A stretch of DNA of 64,000 nucleotides from Dermatemys mawii (GCA_007922305.1 ML677342.1:1255355-1319354); one strand, 5' to 3'; shown: positions 24,666-35,810, counted from the stretch's first letter. The notes: generated by a model not told the origin, from the sequence alone. Program-made: numbers and translations.

Positions 24666-25980
24666 ATTTTACGGTTCACTTTGCAGTGATAGTGAATATT
24701 TTCCAGTTAGCCAGAGTATTATTTTCATCACATTCATTTTAAAATATGCATAAGTTGAAAACATGGAATGCGACAATTTAAGATGTGGAAATAAAGCATT
24801 GATTTGGTGGTAATATTTGTAGTACTCAGTGAAAAGGATATGCATGTGTACTCTTTAGAGGAAATAGAAAGAGCAAGACTGTTTGTACAGGATGTCAACA
24901 AACATTGCTTCTCTATCAAAGGTATGGATTTCAATGTTCGTCTGTTTATGATATGAAAAGTCATTCACAACTCCATTTTAATGGTCTCTCATCATTTCAG
25001 ATAAGTATTTTATTATGTTGAAAAATAGTTGATACTGTTAACAAAAAAGGGCTGGCTTTATACAGAGAAATTGTCCATGTAGCCATTACATGAGAGGAAG
25101 TTGGGAAAATAATGACATTTAATACAACATATACAATGGAAAATCCTTGTTGTGAAATGCAGTTTCTATAACTATAATTCATTACATTTTTCTTTGATTT
25201 GTTATTACCAATTAGAGTCAGGAGATTAAAAACTTTTGTCTGTTTTTGATATCACTCTTCCTTTTTGGTCCTTTATCTTGTAGACTGGTGTTGAGTTCTA
25301 GAGCATCTTTGTCAATTCATATATGTTATTTGCAGCAATCATTTTATTGTTTTTAGTAATCACATTATTTAGATACGTCATTGTGTCAAATTTTAATGGA
25401 GGCAAGTGTATTAAAAAACAAAATAATATTGATAGACTCTGATGATAGCTAGGTGAATCTGTGCATGAGAGAGACCACAAAGAATTCCAGGACCATTATA
25501 GGAGTCCGGGGCAGCTAAATTGGATAGAAGAAAAATCCCATACAAGTCAAAGTAAGATTGTACATTAGAAAAACTACAGCAATCTACTGGAAATTAGTAG
25601 ATGATAGTCATGAGTAGCTTACAGTGAATCACGGGTTCCAGCTTCCCTGAAGCATAGAAATAGGAACTTGAAAAAACTTGTAAAAGGTGTCCTCAGGGAA
25701 TCTTCCATTTTTTTCACCATGATACCTTTCATCCTAGAATTGTCAAGCCACATGGAAAATAATAGGACTAAATAGTTCAGTGAGTTAAAAGTTAGTATTA
25801 TTTCTTTTATCAAAAATATTAGGTCTTTCTGCATTTCTGGAATTGTTAGGATTTGTATAAACTTTAAAACAAGTGAAGTCAACTTGTATTACTCTCTTTT
25901 TTTAATTTAAAATCATTATCTGTGACTAAGCAGACACCATTCAAGTGAAAAAAGAACTTAAAGCCCATATTTTTTAACAG
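24666..25980 (+). other. FAM172A: FAM172A intron 3' end with acceptor
   Basis: AT-rich intron ending in the acceptor TTTTTTAACAG directly before the exon at 25981. No other feature was recognised. Confidence 0.7.
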
Positions 25981-26097
25981 ATGATTCAACGAGAGGCAGA
26001 TGTAAAGAATAAGGTAACTGCTGTGGCGTTGACAGACTCTGTTCACAATGTGTGGCATCAAGAAGCTGGCAAAACTATTCGAGAATGGATGCGAGAG
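25981..26097 (+). CDS. FAM172A: FAM172A (ARB2A) internal exon, 117 bp
   Basis: This exon is 39 complete codons, phase 0 at both ends. It is preceded by a polypyrimidine-AG acceptor (TTTTTTAACAG) and followed by the donor GAG|GTGAGA. Its peptide begins [12 protein letters not shown], contains [15 protein letters not shown] and ends IREWMRE. I recognise this as the C-terminal part of the Arb2/alpha-beta-hydrolase-like domain of FAM172A. The family is described as nuclear, linked to Argonaute and co-transcriptional alternative splicing, and related to fission yeast Arb2. The usual protein is about 416 aa, so this is roughly residues 275-315. The exon's first codon is ATG, but in FAM172A it is internal. 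The previous exon (expected to end near a Ser-Tyr-Gly-Gly stretch) was not found in the window. Confidence 0.95.
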
Positions 26098-26384
26098 GTG
26101 AGAATGGTTTTCAAATGAGTTGGGGCAGACAATGCTATATATGATTCTACAAACGTATTTAAATACTGATCTCTTTCATTTCTTTAAGATACACAAGAAA
26201 GCATTGTTAAAAACCTGTGTAAACAACATGCCTACATCTGTCACTGAAATAATTTCGATTACAAACATCTTTGAAAGTCACTAGTGAAAACCAATCAAAA
26301 CGGACTTTCTTTTCTACTATACAGCAAAGTCTATACAAATATCATGTAAGGCACATGGTAACAGAGCAGGATACTGAGAGGCTC

Positions 26385-26580
26385 TTAAGACTCCTGGATT
26401 CTGAATCTGCTTGCGCTGTGACCTTGGAGCAAGTCCTTTAACTTTTTTGTGCCACAGTTTATGATCTGTAGAACTTGTGTACATTTATCCACCTCACGTA
26501 AGTGTTATGAGATTTAATTGTTTATAAACTACTTTAAAGATCCTTTGATGAAAGGGCAAAACATTCTTCTTACTTCTGTA
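26385..26580 (+). mobile_element. MIR-type SINE
   Basis: TGTGACCTTGGAGCAAGTCC, then TTTAACTTTTTTGTGCC and ATGATCTGTAGAA, correspond to the conserved MIR core (TGACCTTGGGCAAGT, then CTCTGTGCCTCAG, then TCTGTAAAATG). The 3' part TTATGAGATTTAATTG follows in the expected order. Divergence is high, as expected for an old copy. Confidence 0.75.
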
Positions 26581-29096
26581 CTATGGGAACTGCTAGTTGA
26601 TCTGAGGTTAGCATGATATTGGTTTATTTCCAGCAAACAACTTCTCTTCTGTGGTGGACTATAATGGAACACATTTATTATGCATTTTAAGATTTAAGTA
26701 TGGGATTGCTGCAATTAAAAAAGAAAGAAATAATTTGTAATGTAAGCTCAATTAAACTCTTGTTTGTGAATGTGTTTTTCTGATCAAATAAAATCATACT
26801 GTTGTGATTAGGAATGTTTTCCGTTTTTATCTATTCTTATTTTGAAATTTTAAAACAAGCAATATGTAGTGCTAATATAAACTAATTTATCCTGTACTTT
26901 TTAATAAGAATGATTTAGTGAAACATTGCTTATAGACTGCCAATTCCTAACTTAACCTTATAGTTTTATAGGCCATGACTGATGTGAATAGAAAATCACC
27001 TGGGATGCAGTCTGACAGCTCTGACTTAAATGTTAAAAATATAAGAAATACTAACCCCTCTAGGGTCTGTCAGAAAAATCCCCATTTTTTATGGGAAATC
27101 AAACCCTTAAAATATATATTACACGGTAAAACTGAAAATGTTAAGTCCTATAATTTGAATCTGACAACTCATTTTTCTCTGAACATTTAGTCTGAATGAG
27201 ACAAGTACATTACCTTTAATTTCATTTACAGAAAGTAGATGTTAAAGAATAAGTAACATGATTAATGGCCTAAAACGTGGATGGAGTGTCATAACCTTTA
27301 CATTAGCATTGGAAATCTCCTATAAGAAGTATTTTTACATATGTGACGGATAGGTGAGTGGTATTAAGACTAACATACCACCTAGCCATCTTTTAGTTAA
27401 TCAGGTTTAGGGCTACTGGTAGAAAGAATAATAATTAAAATGTACATCTAATCACTGCCTGTCTGTAGTGCTAATTGCTGTCATTGAAAGAATGAATTGT
27501 TTAAAAAGTCATTCTTCATTGAAGCTATCTCTCCTGTATCATTGGTGGCCTATTTTTAGTACCTGTAGAAGTCATGATTTTTGAATTTATTAGGAGCTAT
27601 GATGAATGATAAAACAAATCATCCATTTACATATCTTGACACTGCTTTCAAAAATACTCATTTCTTACAGGCAAGTGTCACATTGCACATAAAAGCTGGT
27701 TAAATGTGTGCTAATCTTCTGTATTATCTCAAACTCTGTGATGTAGTGTTTTAGCAGTAGTTAATATTAATTTTATTTATTTCAAATGAATGTAATACCG
27801 AATAAAAATCCTAGTTCTTTTATAATTTTCTTACATTTTCAGTTTTACATTCAGCTGTTAATTAAAATTAGGCATGCAAAATATAAAATTTATCTCTATT
27901 TTAAACCTGAAAGCCTGTGTGAAACATGGAAATACTAACATTTTAACTATTTTTACTAAAAAGATAACATTACTGGATAATGTTTGTTTTCATGTTTTTT
28001 TTTTCCACACAGTTCAATAGTTTCATTGATCTACTGTTTCTTACAAAAATCTGCCATGCTTTGTGAACTTCACTTTCTAATCTCATACAGCAACCCTTCC
28101 TTTATGTTGTTCCTGCTCTCCCTGGTCCCAGAACAGTAGGGTTGCCTTGACAAATCTATTCAAAAGCCATTCCTCTGCCTTTATTGGTGGGGACTGGAGC
28201 CTTTGAAATTCTCTCCTCACTGCAACACAGCTGACATCTTCTTCCAGACAGAATGAATTAAGGAAATACAATAAGACACTTGATCTACCAGTCAAGGATC
28301 TTTCCACAGTGAGGACTGATTCCATGGTGCACAACCAGGCCAGCAAGCATCTAAAAATACACAATACATGCTTGTTTACCAGAATAGCAACCAACCATTT
28401 TTGCAATCATGATTGATGGGATGATTTTTTAGAAATCTGTCTGGAAATTCATTGGCTCTGTCCAAGAAAGTTTTTTTTTAAATGAAGTTAATTCTTACAA
28501 AGGCAAAACTCCAAAATAGTTTTGTAATATGTGATGCCATGAAGATTTTGTATTTTAAGTGACAGGTCTCTAAGTAGCTACATTGCTTTGTTAAGTAATC
28601 TTAAATATAACAAATGTTACGTAGTCAGACAAATCCTAATATCTATTGTATCAAATGTATTCTAATAACAAATTTTGAAGTATTTTATTTGAGATTTTGA
28701 TACACAATCTTCTCAACAAATTCCAGTAAAGAAAAATATTTAAAAGGTATCACAGTAAATTCTTATTAGTCAGAAATTTAGGACTGAAATGTAAACTTGA
28801 GTGTTCATTAAATGTACAAAGGCTGATATTTGCATTTTAAAGTGGCTGTACTAGTTCATTTTATCTAAATTGGCAATTATTTCAAAACCTGCAAAACTAT
28901 ATTTTTCTAGTCATAATCCATTGCTTTACAACTTCATGGCCATGGCACTGTCTCAACAATAGGTTGCATTATCACACCCTAAAGATTATGACCTCTTAAT
29001 ACAAGCAAGCAAGATGGGAGATCATTTATATTTGTCATCAATAATTATTAACCAATTACAAAAGAAAATGGTTTGAATTCCATTTTGGATAATGTA

Positions 29097-29288
29097 GCCC
29101 CCAATTCAGCTAAGCATTTAAGCACATGCTTAATTTTAAACAGATAAATCCATCCCTAGTAAGGCATTGGGACTACTCATGTTGATGCCAGTTCATCAAA
29201 GCATTTATATCCATCCTCACTCAAAGCAGCACTTCAGGATATACTTAAAATTAAGCATATGCTTAAGTATTTTTGCTGACTCGGGGCC
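29097..29288. repeat. Fold-back (palindromic) MITE-like repeat
   Basis: The left arm CCCCCAATTCAGCTAAGCAT with TTAAGCACATGCTTAA is mirrored by TTAAGCATATGCTTAAGTAT and TTTTGCTGACTCGGGGCC on the right. Arms of about 45 bp face each other across about 100 bp. There is no coding capacity. A similar unit follows 42 bp downstream. Confidence 0.7.
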
Positions 29289-29329
29289 TAGTTGTTTTAC
29301 TTATAATATTTAGCCACATGTGAAACTAA

Positions 29330-29467
29330 GGCCCAGATTCAAAAAGGTACTTGGGCATATGCTTAACTTTAAGCATGTGAGCAGTACCACGGGGAGTACC
29401 TTTCAGTGCCATTGTGACTACTGCTTATAGTTAGTCACATATTTAACTAACTTGCTGAATTGTGGCC
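29330..29467. repeat. Second fold-back repeat of the same family
   Basis: GGCCCAGATTCAAAAAGGTA and ATATGCTTAACTTTAAGCAT are mirrored by GTTAGTCACATATTTAACTA and TTGCTGAATTGTGGCC. The ends GGCC...CAGATTC and GAATTGTGGCC are inverted. It ends 75 bp before the FAM172A exon at 29543. Confidence 0.65.
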
Positions 29468-29542
29468 TATATCTATAAAGTCTAATGATTTATTTTTGCT
29501 TTAGATTATTGCTTCACCATAAACTTGTCTCTTACATTACAG

Positions 29543-29627
29543 AACTGTTGTAACTGGGTGTCTAGTTCCGAACCCCTAGATACATCAGTAGAGTCCATGT
29601 TGCCAGACTGCCCACGTGTTTCTGCAG
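29543..29627 (+). CDS. FAM172A: FAM172A (ARB2A) next internal exon, 85 bp
   Basis: The acceptor TTACATTACAG precedes AACTGTTGT and the donor G|GTATGT follows at 29628. The exon starts in phase 0, joins the previous one without a gap, and ends after the first base of a codon. The peptide [18 protein letters not shown] continues to [10 protein letters not shown] and is diagnostic of FAM172A. In the known protein the C-terminal tail follows. It includes a His-Glu-Glu-Leu-type terminus and should be in exons downstream of this window. Both exons are uninterrupted and look functional. Confidence 0.95.
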
Positions 29628-30014
29628 GTATGTATACTTGTTTAGTATGTGTATAGTACATGTATATGGTGTCACACGTGCCCATGAGTGAGTAGTTTGA
29701 TTGTTTACAATGTGATTATTGTTTTATATATTTTTAAAATAATTTTGATTTTGCTTTTACCCTTTTATGGCCAAATGATAAGCAAAACAATATATGACCA
29801 GCTTTTGAATGCCTGTCATAGCCTTTTATTTTTATGATTTTTAGTATTTTATTTTGCCTTTGTGTACGACAGTTGTACTGAAATTCTATGGCTTATTACT
29901 AGTTTGTATTTTGTAGCCCTCTTTTTCTATTTGTGTCTGATTCATTTTTGAGTTATTGGAACTTAAGAAAACTAGTGATAGAGATTGTGAAAGCTCAGAA
30001 TTTTAGGCTAAATT

Positions 30015-30401
30015 CAGGGTTGAAATTAAAACTGAAAACTTACCGGTACAGGGTCAGCTCCGTGCCCCCACCTCTGGAAGGGGTGGGGCCTCAAGCGGAA
30101 GGGGCGGGGATGGGAGGTCAGCATCCCCCAAACAGCCCTTTTAGGGTGTATGGCCCACACCGCCCGGGATTCCAGCAGCTATTTAAAGGGCCCATGGCTC
30201 CGGCCACTGCTGCCGCTGCTGCTGGCCCCAGGGCAGCTGCTCCATCTGCCGTTCCCCATTGGCAGAAGGGGGAGCAACAATACAGTGCTACTGCAGCAGT
30301 GCTTTCAATAGGTTCTTTGCCACGGCAGTGCTGAAAGCACTGCCATGGCCACTTTTTACTGCTATGCCGTCTGGGCCCGTGCTGCCTTACTTTTACCCCT
30401 G
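30015..30401. mobile_element. hAT-type MITE, copy 1, perfect 8-bp TSD
   Basis: The left end is CAGGGTTGAAATTAAAACTG. The right end, inverted, is CAGGGGTAAAAGTAAGGCAG. The perfect 8-bp duplication GCTAAATT lies at 30007-30014 and 30402-30409. The interior is GC-rich and contains CAGCTATTTAAAGGGCCC, shared with the copy at 59146-59671. The 133-aa and 68-aa ORFs in the region are translations of this MITE and its edge. Confidence 0.9.
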
Positions 30402-31107
30402 GCTAAATTCCCCAGTAAACATTCACCATAATATTAAGACAATACAAAAAAGAGCAAGTGAATGAAAAAGTGACCCTTCTGAAGCTCTGGTTAATATGAA
30501 TCTGTTCTGTACAAACAGTACAAATTACAAAAATGTAAACCAAAATTATAGTCCACCAGAATGTTGGAACTGGTTTTCTACTGTGTGGGTGATGTTCTTG
30601 AAATGGTAATGTCTTTCATTAATGGACACACAAATCATAGGTGTTTTATTCAATGAAAGCTATTAATGTAATAAATCATTTGTTAGTGTTATAAAGTTAT
30701 GTAATAATTTTAGGAAGATATTAATGAAACCTAATTTGTGAATATAACAGCAAGATCTCTAGTATAGAATTAGTTGTTCTGAATATACGTAGCTACTATT
30801 GAACTTTAATTTGCCAAAAATGAAAAGTACAGTTATAGGATTTCTGTAGAACAGTAAAACAACTTATACTGCACAAAATAGAGACAACATACTACTCACC
30901 ATAATATTCATTTTTATATTAAGAATGGAATGTTAATTTATCAGACCCCGCTTCACATGAAGCACAATTGTTCATTTAACAAATTACAGGTTATGATGTG
31001 ACTATTTATTTGAAGTTATCTGAAGTCCTATTCTTGCAAATGAAGTTCAGGATTTTTTAAAAGGCCTATATAAAGTCAGTTATATTTTATTTTAGAGCTC
31101 ATTTAAA

Positions 31108-31181
31108 GCCCCAATCCTGCGGTCAGATCTGCACCGGAACGTGGATCCATATTAGTAGCTCCAACCGCAAGATTGAAGCCC
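31108..31181. repeat. Short fold-back repeat
   Basis: GCCCCAATCCTGCGGTCAGA is mirrored by ACCGCAAGATTGAAGCCC. The GGCCCCAATCC...GGATTGGGGCC ends match those of 36661-36778. Confidence 0.6.
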
Positions 31182-31439
31182 AGAAGTGCAAAGTGTCAGT
31201 TCTGTACAAACCCAGTGAAACAGAAATGTTTCTATTATTGCTATTGTTGTTGGAAAACTAAATATAGCTTCAATTCTGAACAGAATTCATAGACCAAACT
31301 TTTCATCATTTTTAAAAAGTTGTAATTGACTTTTGAAAGTCTAATACTGCACAGAATTAGCAATTCTAGATAACTTTTAGTTTTAACTTTAATTTTCCTG
31401 TCTGTGCCGCTGTTGTTGCCACATATTATGAGGAGTGCG

Positions 31440-31471
31440 AGGAGAAGGGGAAGGGGAAGGGGAGGAGGATC
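31440..31471. repeat. Purine-rich (GGGGAA)n tract
   Basis: GAGAAGGGGAAGGGGAAGGG continues into GAGGAGGAT on the + strand. It could form triplex or G-rich structures. No function is claimed. Confidence 0.8.
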
Positions 31472-31798
31472 TATAAGGTGTTCACTTCAGAAGAGCCATT
31501 CCAGTCTGACTGGTAAATAACAGGTGTTTTGAATAACAACCAGCATATACCCAAAATATATAGGCTCCAGTTGAGCTTTTGTTCTGTTTCTGTTTCTATA
31601 ATATTATATTTCAATAAGGTTATAATATAACCAAGCTAAAATCAGAATATTCAAAATAAAGACAGGCACTTTATTTATATATATATATATTTACTCTTTA
31701 ATGATGATGGGCATTAAGAACCAAGCTTCAGTCTGAGCTTTACAGTTCCAAAGAAAATGAGTCATATTGGGCATAGTTTTAATATTGTAACTGGTGAA

Positions 31799-31862
31799 TT
31801 CCTGGCTCCATTTAAATAAATGAGAGTTTTGCCATTGACCTCAAAGGAGCTAGGCTTTCATC
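31799..31862. repeat. Short fold-back repeat
   Basis: TTCCTGGCTCCATTTAAATA with GAGAGTTTTGCCATTGACCT is mirrored by AAAGGAGCTAGGCTTTCATC. It is the same family as 36504-36563. Confidence 0.5.
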
Positions 31863-32989
31863 CAATAATTATATATTTTTTTGTATTTAATATCATAAGT
31901 TTAAATTATGTGCAGCACTTTGATATTTTAGAAAACGTAACATATTTTGCAAATAGATTTTGACTACAATGATTTAAACATAAATTATGTAATACCAATG
32001 TGATGATTTTCTAGTATATAATCAGAGCTTTAAAGAGGTACAACATTATATAACAGTTGTTGACTTTTAGTTTCCTAATGTGTTTTTGTTCATGTTCACT
32101 ATATTCCTTCTATATTTTATTATAAGTAGACAACTGTACAATATTTGCTGAAAGACACAGTGAATAATCACAACAGCTTTGTTATATATCGTCATTAACA
32201 TATAAATGTGCATTAAAACTATCCATAATGAATATGTGAAGTGTTACTAGATATTACAGAATTAGTGGCCTGTGTGATAGATTTGATTTCAATCCATCCT
32301 TTCTGAGAACTGCAGTACTGAAGCAATCCACACTGACATATTGGCAGCATTGTTCTTGGTATTTAAAAAGAACAGTGTTTCAATCATTAGAACAATAAGA
32401 AGATTTTTAAAAGAAAATCCTTTGCAGGAAAAAAAAGAATTCACCTCTCTTTTCTGCTTATAAAACCACTTTTTACTTACACCTTTACTGAGAAATAAGT
32501 TCAAGGTTATCAAAAGCATATCATTGCCTCTTGATCATATCCCATGTGTTAGCTTTATAATACAGGATCTGATTTCTAGCTGCCCAGCTCACCAAGATTC
32601 AGGGGCGGGGAGAGGTAGCTGCTAATTGTTTGTGACCTCTCCTCCACTGATGGCATAGCCCTCTGCTTGCTGAGTCAGTTCTACTCACCATATCCTTGCA
32701 AAGCACTGGAGAGGCTTGCATATTAATAAGTCATCAAACTGGAAAAACAAAGCTGTATATCCAGCAAGGTTGCTCAGACTTTTGTTTAGAGTATCACTGA
32801 TTGGTCAAAACATATCTGCTGCTAGTATTTTCATTCACATTCATATTTACTTATCTAGAGCTAAGAACAAAGAAGAATAAATACAATTTAAATTTAAAAT
32901 TAAAATTCCCAGGATGAGACTTGGGAACAGTGAGATAATATATCATAGCATTGGATGAGGGAACATAGATAGTTAATGAGGTCCAGAGA

Positions 32990-33200
32990 GACTTGAAAAA
33001 CAGTAATTACAGAAGAGATATCAATGAATTTGATATGAACTTTAATTTGGTGGGGTAGCCCAAAGAGGCCAAAATGATTTTAGGTTCCATACTCGGAGCA
33101 ATCATGTTACAGATGAGGGTGACGTTGGTTCCCTTTTACACAGCATTGGTGAGACTTCAGTCAGAATATTCTATGGAGTTCCATGCAAGTCATTTCTCAG
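32990..33200 (+). mobile_element. CR1 ORF2 C-terminal fragment
   Basis: In one + frame near 33058-33180 the peptide pieces PKEAKMILGSILGA, then LVPFYTALVRLQSEYSMEF, correspond to the CR1 ORF2 C-terminus (family pattern A..A..ILG.I, then PLYTALVRP.LEYC.QFW). The element is truncated on both sides and has substitutions at the conserved Cys and Trp. Boundaries are approximate. Confidence 0.7.
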
Positions 33201-33713
33201 GGTCTTAAAGAAGTCATCATGCGAGAGGCATCTGATTTGTGGGAATATTCCAGAGGGGCTGGTGGTCCACATAGATGTCCAGAGATCCTTGGGATTTCAC
33301 AACTAATTTCAGAACTTTTCAGTTGAGGAGAACCATGCCATCTACCTCTCCAAGGTAGATTTGACAAACCCTGTAACTACTTCCACTAGGATAATGACTC
33401 CAAATCTCTGTGTTCTGGAAACTCCCCAAATGTTTATTTACACCAGAGCTCAGCCTAGGGGAGAGTCCAAATTAGCCTTTACAAACATTATTTACTGCAA
33501 GTTAATTGGCAATCAGTTAACTAAAGAAAAAAATTCTAGTATAAGCAAGCCCCATAAGTATTTTGCAGCATTTCCTACAAATTTTGTCCCTTCCATAGGT
33601 TTTTCTGTGATACATACTTTTTAACCTTCAATCCGCTTCCTGGGTTCTTAGATGAGATTCACTAGTGTGAAATTTCTGGGATATCATTGGCATATTTTTT
33701 TAAAGCGTAGCCC

Positions 33714-34058
33714 CAGGGGCGTAGCCAGGTTTGAGCAGCAGGGGGAGCAAGTACCAAAAAAAAGGTGACAGCGAAAAAAAGACGCCAGCAAAAAAAAAGG
33801 GGGGGACACCACTTCCACTAACCTGGTGGAGCTTCTGCCAAAACACCGCTGGAGGACAAAGCGATGAATCGGGTATGTCCACCGAAATGCTGCCAAAAGA
33901 AATAGATCGCTTTCGGCAGCATTTCGGTGGATGGAATTGGTTCCCCTCAAGAGTTCCCCCTGCTCCAGCCACGCGGTGAGTAAAACAGGCACCACTTTTG
34001 GGAATCTGGCCTCAGTGAGAGCGGCCACTCCCCCGAATCCCCCCCGGCTACGCTACTG
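33714..34058. mobile_element. 345-bp hAT-like MITE with internal hairpin
   Basis: The termini CAGGGGCGTAGCCAGGTTTG and (inverted) CAGTAGCGTAGCCGGGGGGG are imperfect inverted repeats. The flanks share AGCCC, but a clean 8-bp TSD cannot be placed. An internal hairpin pairs TCCACCGAAATGCTGCC (33878-33894) with GGCAGCATTTCGGTGGA (33915-33931) over 17 bp. Homopolymer A and G runs lie near 33770-33806. The ORFs of 80-114 aa on both strands are translations of this MITE. Confidence 0.75.
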
Positions 34059-34148
34059 AGCCCCACATTGTAACTTGTCAATCTTCAGCACCTGTTGCTA
34101 AATTAATTCGTTAGAAAAATTAGCAGAAAAATTGGGTGATATATATTA

Positions 34149-34303
34149 GTCTTTGTCTAAACAGGAAAATTGACTCAAATCTTTACTGTGGAATAAATTA
34201 GCATAGTGATTATTCCAGAATAGAGAGTTCACACATGAAGCTGTTCTGAAATAGGTTATTCCAGAATAGCCACTCCAGTAATTTTCCTCAAGTAGACGAG
34301 GCC
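34149..34303. mobile_element. 155-bp PIF/Harbinger MITE, TTA TSD
   Basis: The left end GTCTTTGTCTAAACAGGAAA and right end (inverted) GGCCTCGTCTACTTGAGGAA are followed inward by AAATT on both sides. TTA is duplicated at 34146-34148 and 34304-34306. The interior carries repeated TATTCCAGAATA motifs facing each other. Non-coding. Confidence 0.85.
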
Positions 34304-34309
34304 TTAGGA

Positions 34310-35044
34310 TACATGCATTCTCCTTTGTTGTTAACTTTTGGGTGTCCAGCTTCTTCTTCTTTCATATGGCTTAGGTGGGTAGCAACAACTACTAATTTAT
34401 GTCAAAGTTTGATAGCCAGCACATTGCCACAGCCGTGAGCTGGTGAATGTCCTTCAGACCCCTAGCAAAAGAATGAAGGGGACACTCATACATGATGTGC
34501 TCTGTCATTTGTGCCTGGGGACCACAGTTGCGTACAGGTGTTTGCCTCATTTTCCATTTAAAGCTGGTTTGTCCAGTCTCTCAGGAGATGTTCTGATGCA
34601 GTTCAATCTGCATCAGTCTTTCCAACATAAACCAAAACCCGGTGGTTCCTTGGCAGGGTCAACGACAAACTATTTGTTCTGAGCAGTCAAAATGCTCCAA
34701 GTGACTCCCCATTGAGCCTCAGCATCAAAGTTGGGTGTAAGAGTCTTGATGCAGTTCCACAGAGGGGTGTGGGATTTTAGTCTTGTCTTTGGCAGGTTCT
34801 GCAGGTCATCATGCAGCAGGAACCTCATGTTTGCATTGACATGGTTAAGAAAGTGAGATGTCGGAGCAGCTTTTCTAATCTGTGGAGGCTGGATGTGCGA
34901 TAGGACTGGGAGCCAATCGACTGGAATCGATTTGATCATCCCTGACACTATGCACATAGAATTATTGAGATCAGTGTCAAGGAGTTTAGTGTGACTGCTG
35001 TGAGACCGCACTGGTGCACAATATTCAGCCGCAGAATATACCAA
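34310..35044 (-). mobile_element. Non-CR1 LINE: end of ORF2 (after RT) on minus strand
   Basis: A 124-aa open stretch at 35044-34670 begins VYSAAEYCAPVRSHSSHTKL, then has LNNSMCIVSGMIKS, WLPVLSHIQPPQIRKAA and, near its end, CIKTLTPNF. This is the thumb/connection region downstream of the polymerase in jockey-superfamily-like LINEs (pattern EYC.PVW, then L...LR.I.G, then LPVL..I.PP..RR). Beyond a stop it continues in other frames, with ERLDKPALNGKWGK-like and HLYATVVPRHK-like pieces around 34600-34480, consistent with a terminal CCHC-like region. No RT catalytic motif is present, so it is 5'-truncated. It does not match CR1, whose equivalent reads LEYC.QFW. The clade is uncertain. Confidence 0.65.
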
Positions 35045-35084
35045 GGCAATTCTTGTGGTTCATAAGGTCCTATTTAAGACACAT

Positions 35085-35215
35085 TAAAGGGGTCTTATTT
35101 TCATAAGATGTGTGCTTGGCACATTCTGAAAATCACACCCTTTTAACTTCTGTGTAGTTGGGCACCCAAAAATTGAGGCACCTAAAATCACTAGTCAGTT
35201 TTGAAAACCATGGCC
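35085..35215. repeat. Old fold-back MITE-like repeat
   Basis: Blocks GTCTTATTTTCATAAGATGT, CACATTCTGAAAATCACACC, then GTTGGGCACCCAAAAATTG and GTTTTGAAAACCATGGCC, follow the layout of turtle/bird fold-back repeats (TCATTTTCAGAAG...CTGAAAATCA). The left palindromic half appears deleted. Confidence 0.4.
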
Positions 35216-35514
35216 AGTATAATTAAGACATCATTAAACAAGAAGATTAAAATATTAAAAGACAAACAAACTGGTGCAGAGATGAGACATCTACACTGAT
35301 CCAGTGAAACACTTCGATACAATCTCCCACTAGTACAAGAGGGAGATGTCAGTGGCAGGTTGTAAGCTTTTAAATCCAAATGCTATTCTAGGTCAGTTAC
35401 CAGGCATTATTGCCTGTTACCAGACAGTCATCTCAGGTTTATTTTCCAGACAATATATATTTTTATTTTAGGCAAAAGTTCTAACCAGTGCTGAATACAA
35501 CTTGCTTGCTTTGA

Positions 35515-35640
35515 GTTAGATGCAGAGCACTGTGATTATTTATACAGTGCTCATGTTGTACTACATATAAACAAAAAGTAAGGTGCCTTCCCTAAGCAGC
35601 CTACAGTCCAGATTAGACATAATACAGCAAGGGATGCCAA
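35515..35640 (-). repeat. Amniote interspersed repeat tail, inverted
   Basis: ATGCAGAGCACTGTGATTAT, then CAGTGCTCATGTTGTACTAC, then CTAAGCAGCCTACAGTCCAG and AGACATAATACA. This corresponds in inverted order to the repeat tails at 8690-8822 and 1205-1268, and to the body at 10467-10565. Confidence 0.45.
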
Positions 35641-35810
35641 TAAATAAATGCGGAAGGAAAAAAACGGGAGTAATAGCAATGAAAGTTCATGAAATAGTCT
35701 TACTGGGTTACAGTCACTCCACTTACATAGAGCCCAAGCAATTGTTCCTTGTGCATGCGAAGTGCAAGAATGCTGTGCAGGTTTAGGTCCCTTCTTAGGT
35801 TGAATGGGGA

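Larger units (their letters stand above)
26098..29542 (+). other. FAM172A: Complete FAM172A intron, 3,445 bp
   Basis: The intron runs from donor GTGAGA at 26098 to acceptor TTACATTACAG at 29542, between phase-0 boundaries. It contains a MIR-like SINE (26385-26580) and two fold-back repeats (29097-29467). A 107-aa minus-strand ORF at 28083-28406 has no recognisable domain. Confidence 0.9.

Noticed and set aside
28083..28406. 107-aa minus-strand ORF inside the FAM172A intron
   Set aside because: It has no recognisable domain, promoter or splice context. A single ORF of this size is expected by chance in a window this long.
29933..30334. 133-aa ORF, Pro/Ala-rich C-terminus
   Set aside because: It runs into the hAT MITE at 30015-30401, and its composition reflects the GC-rich MITE interior.
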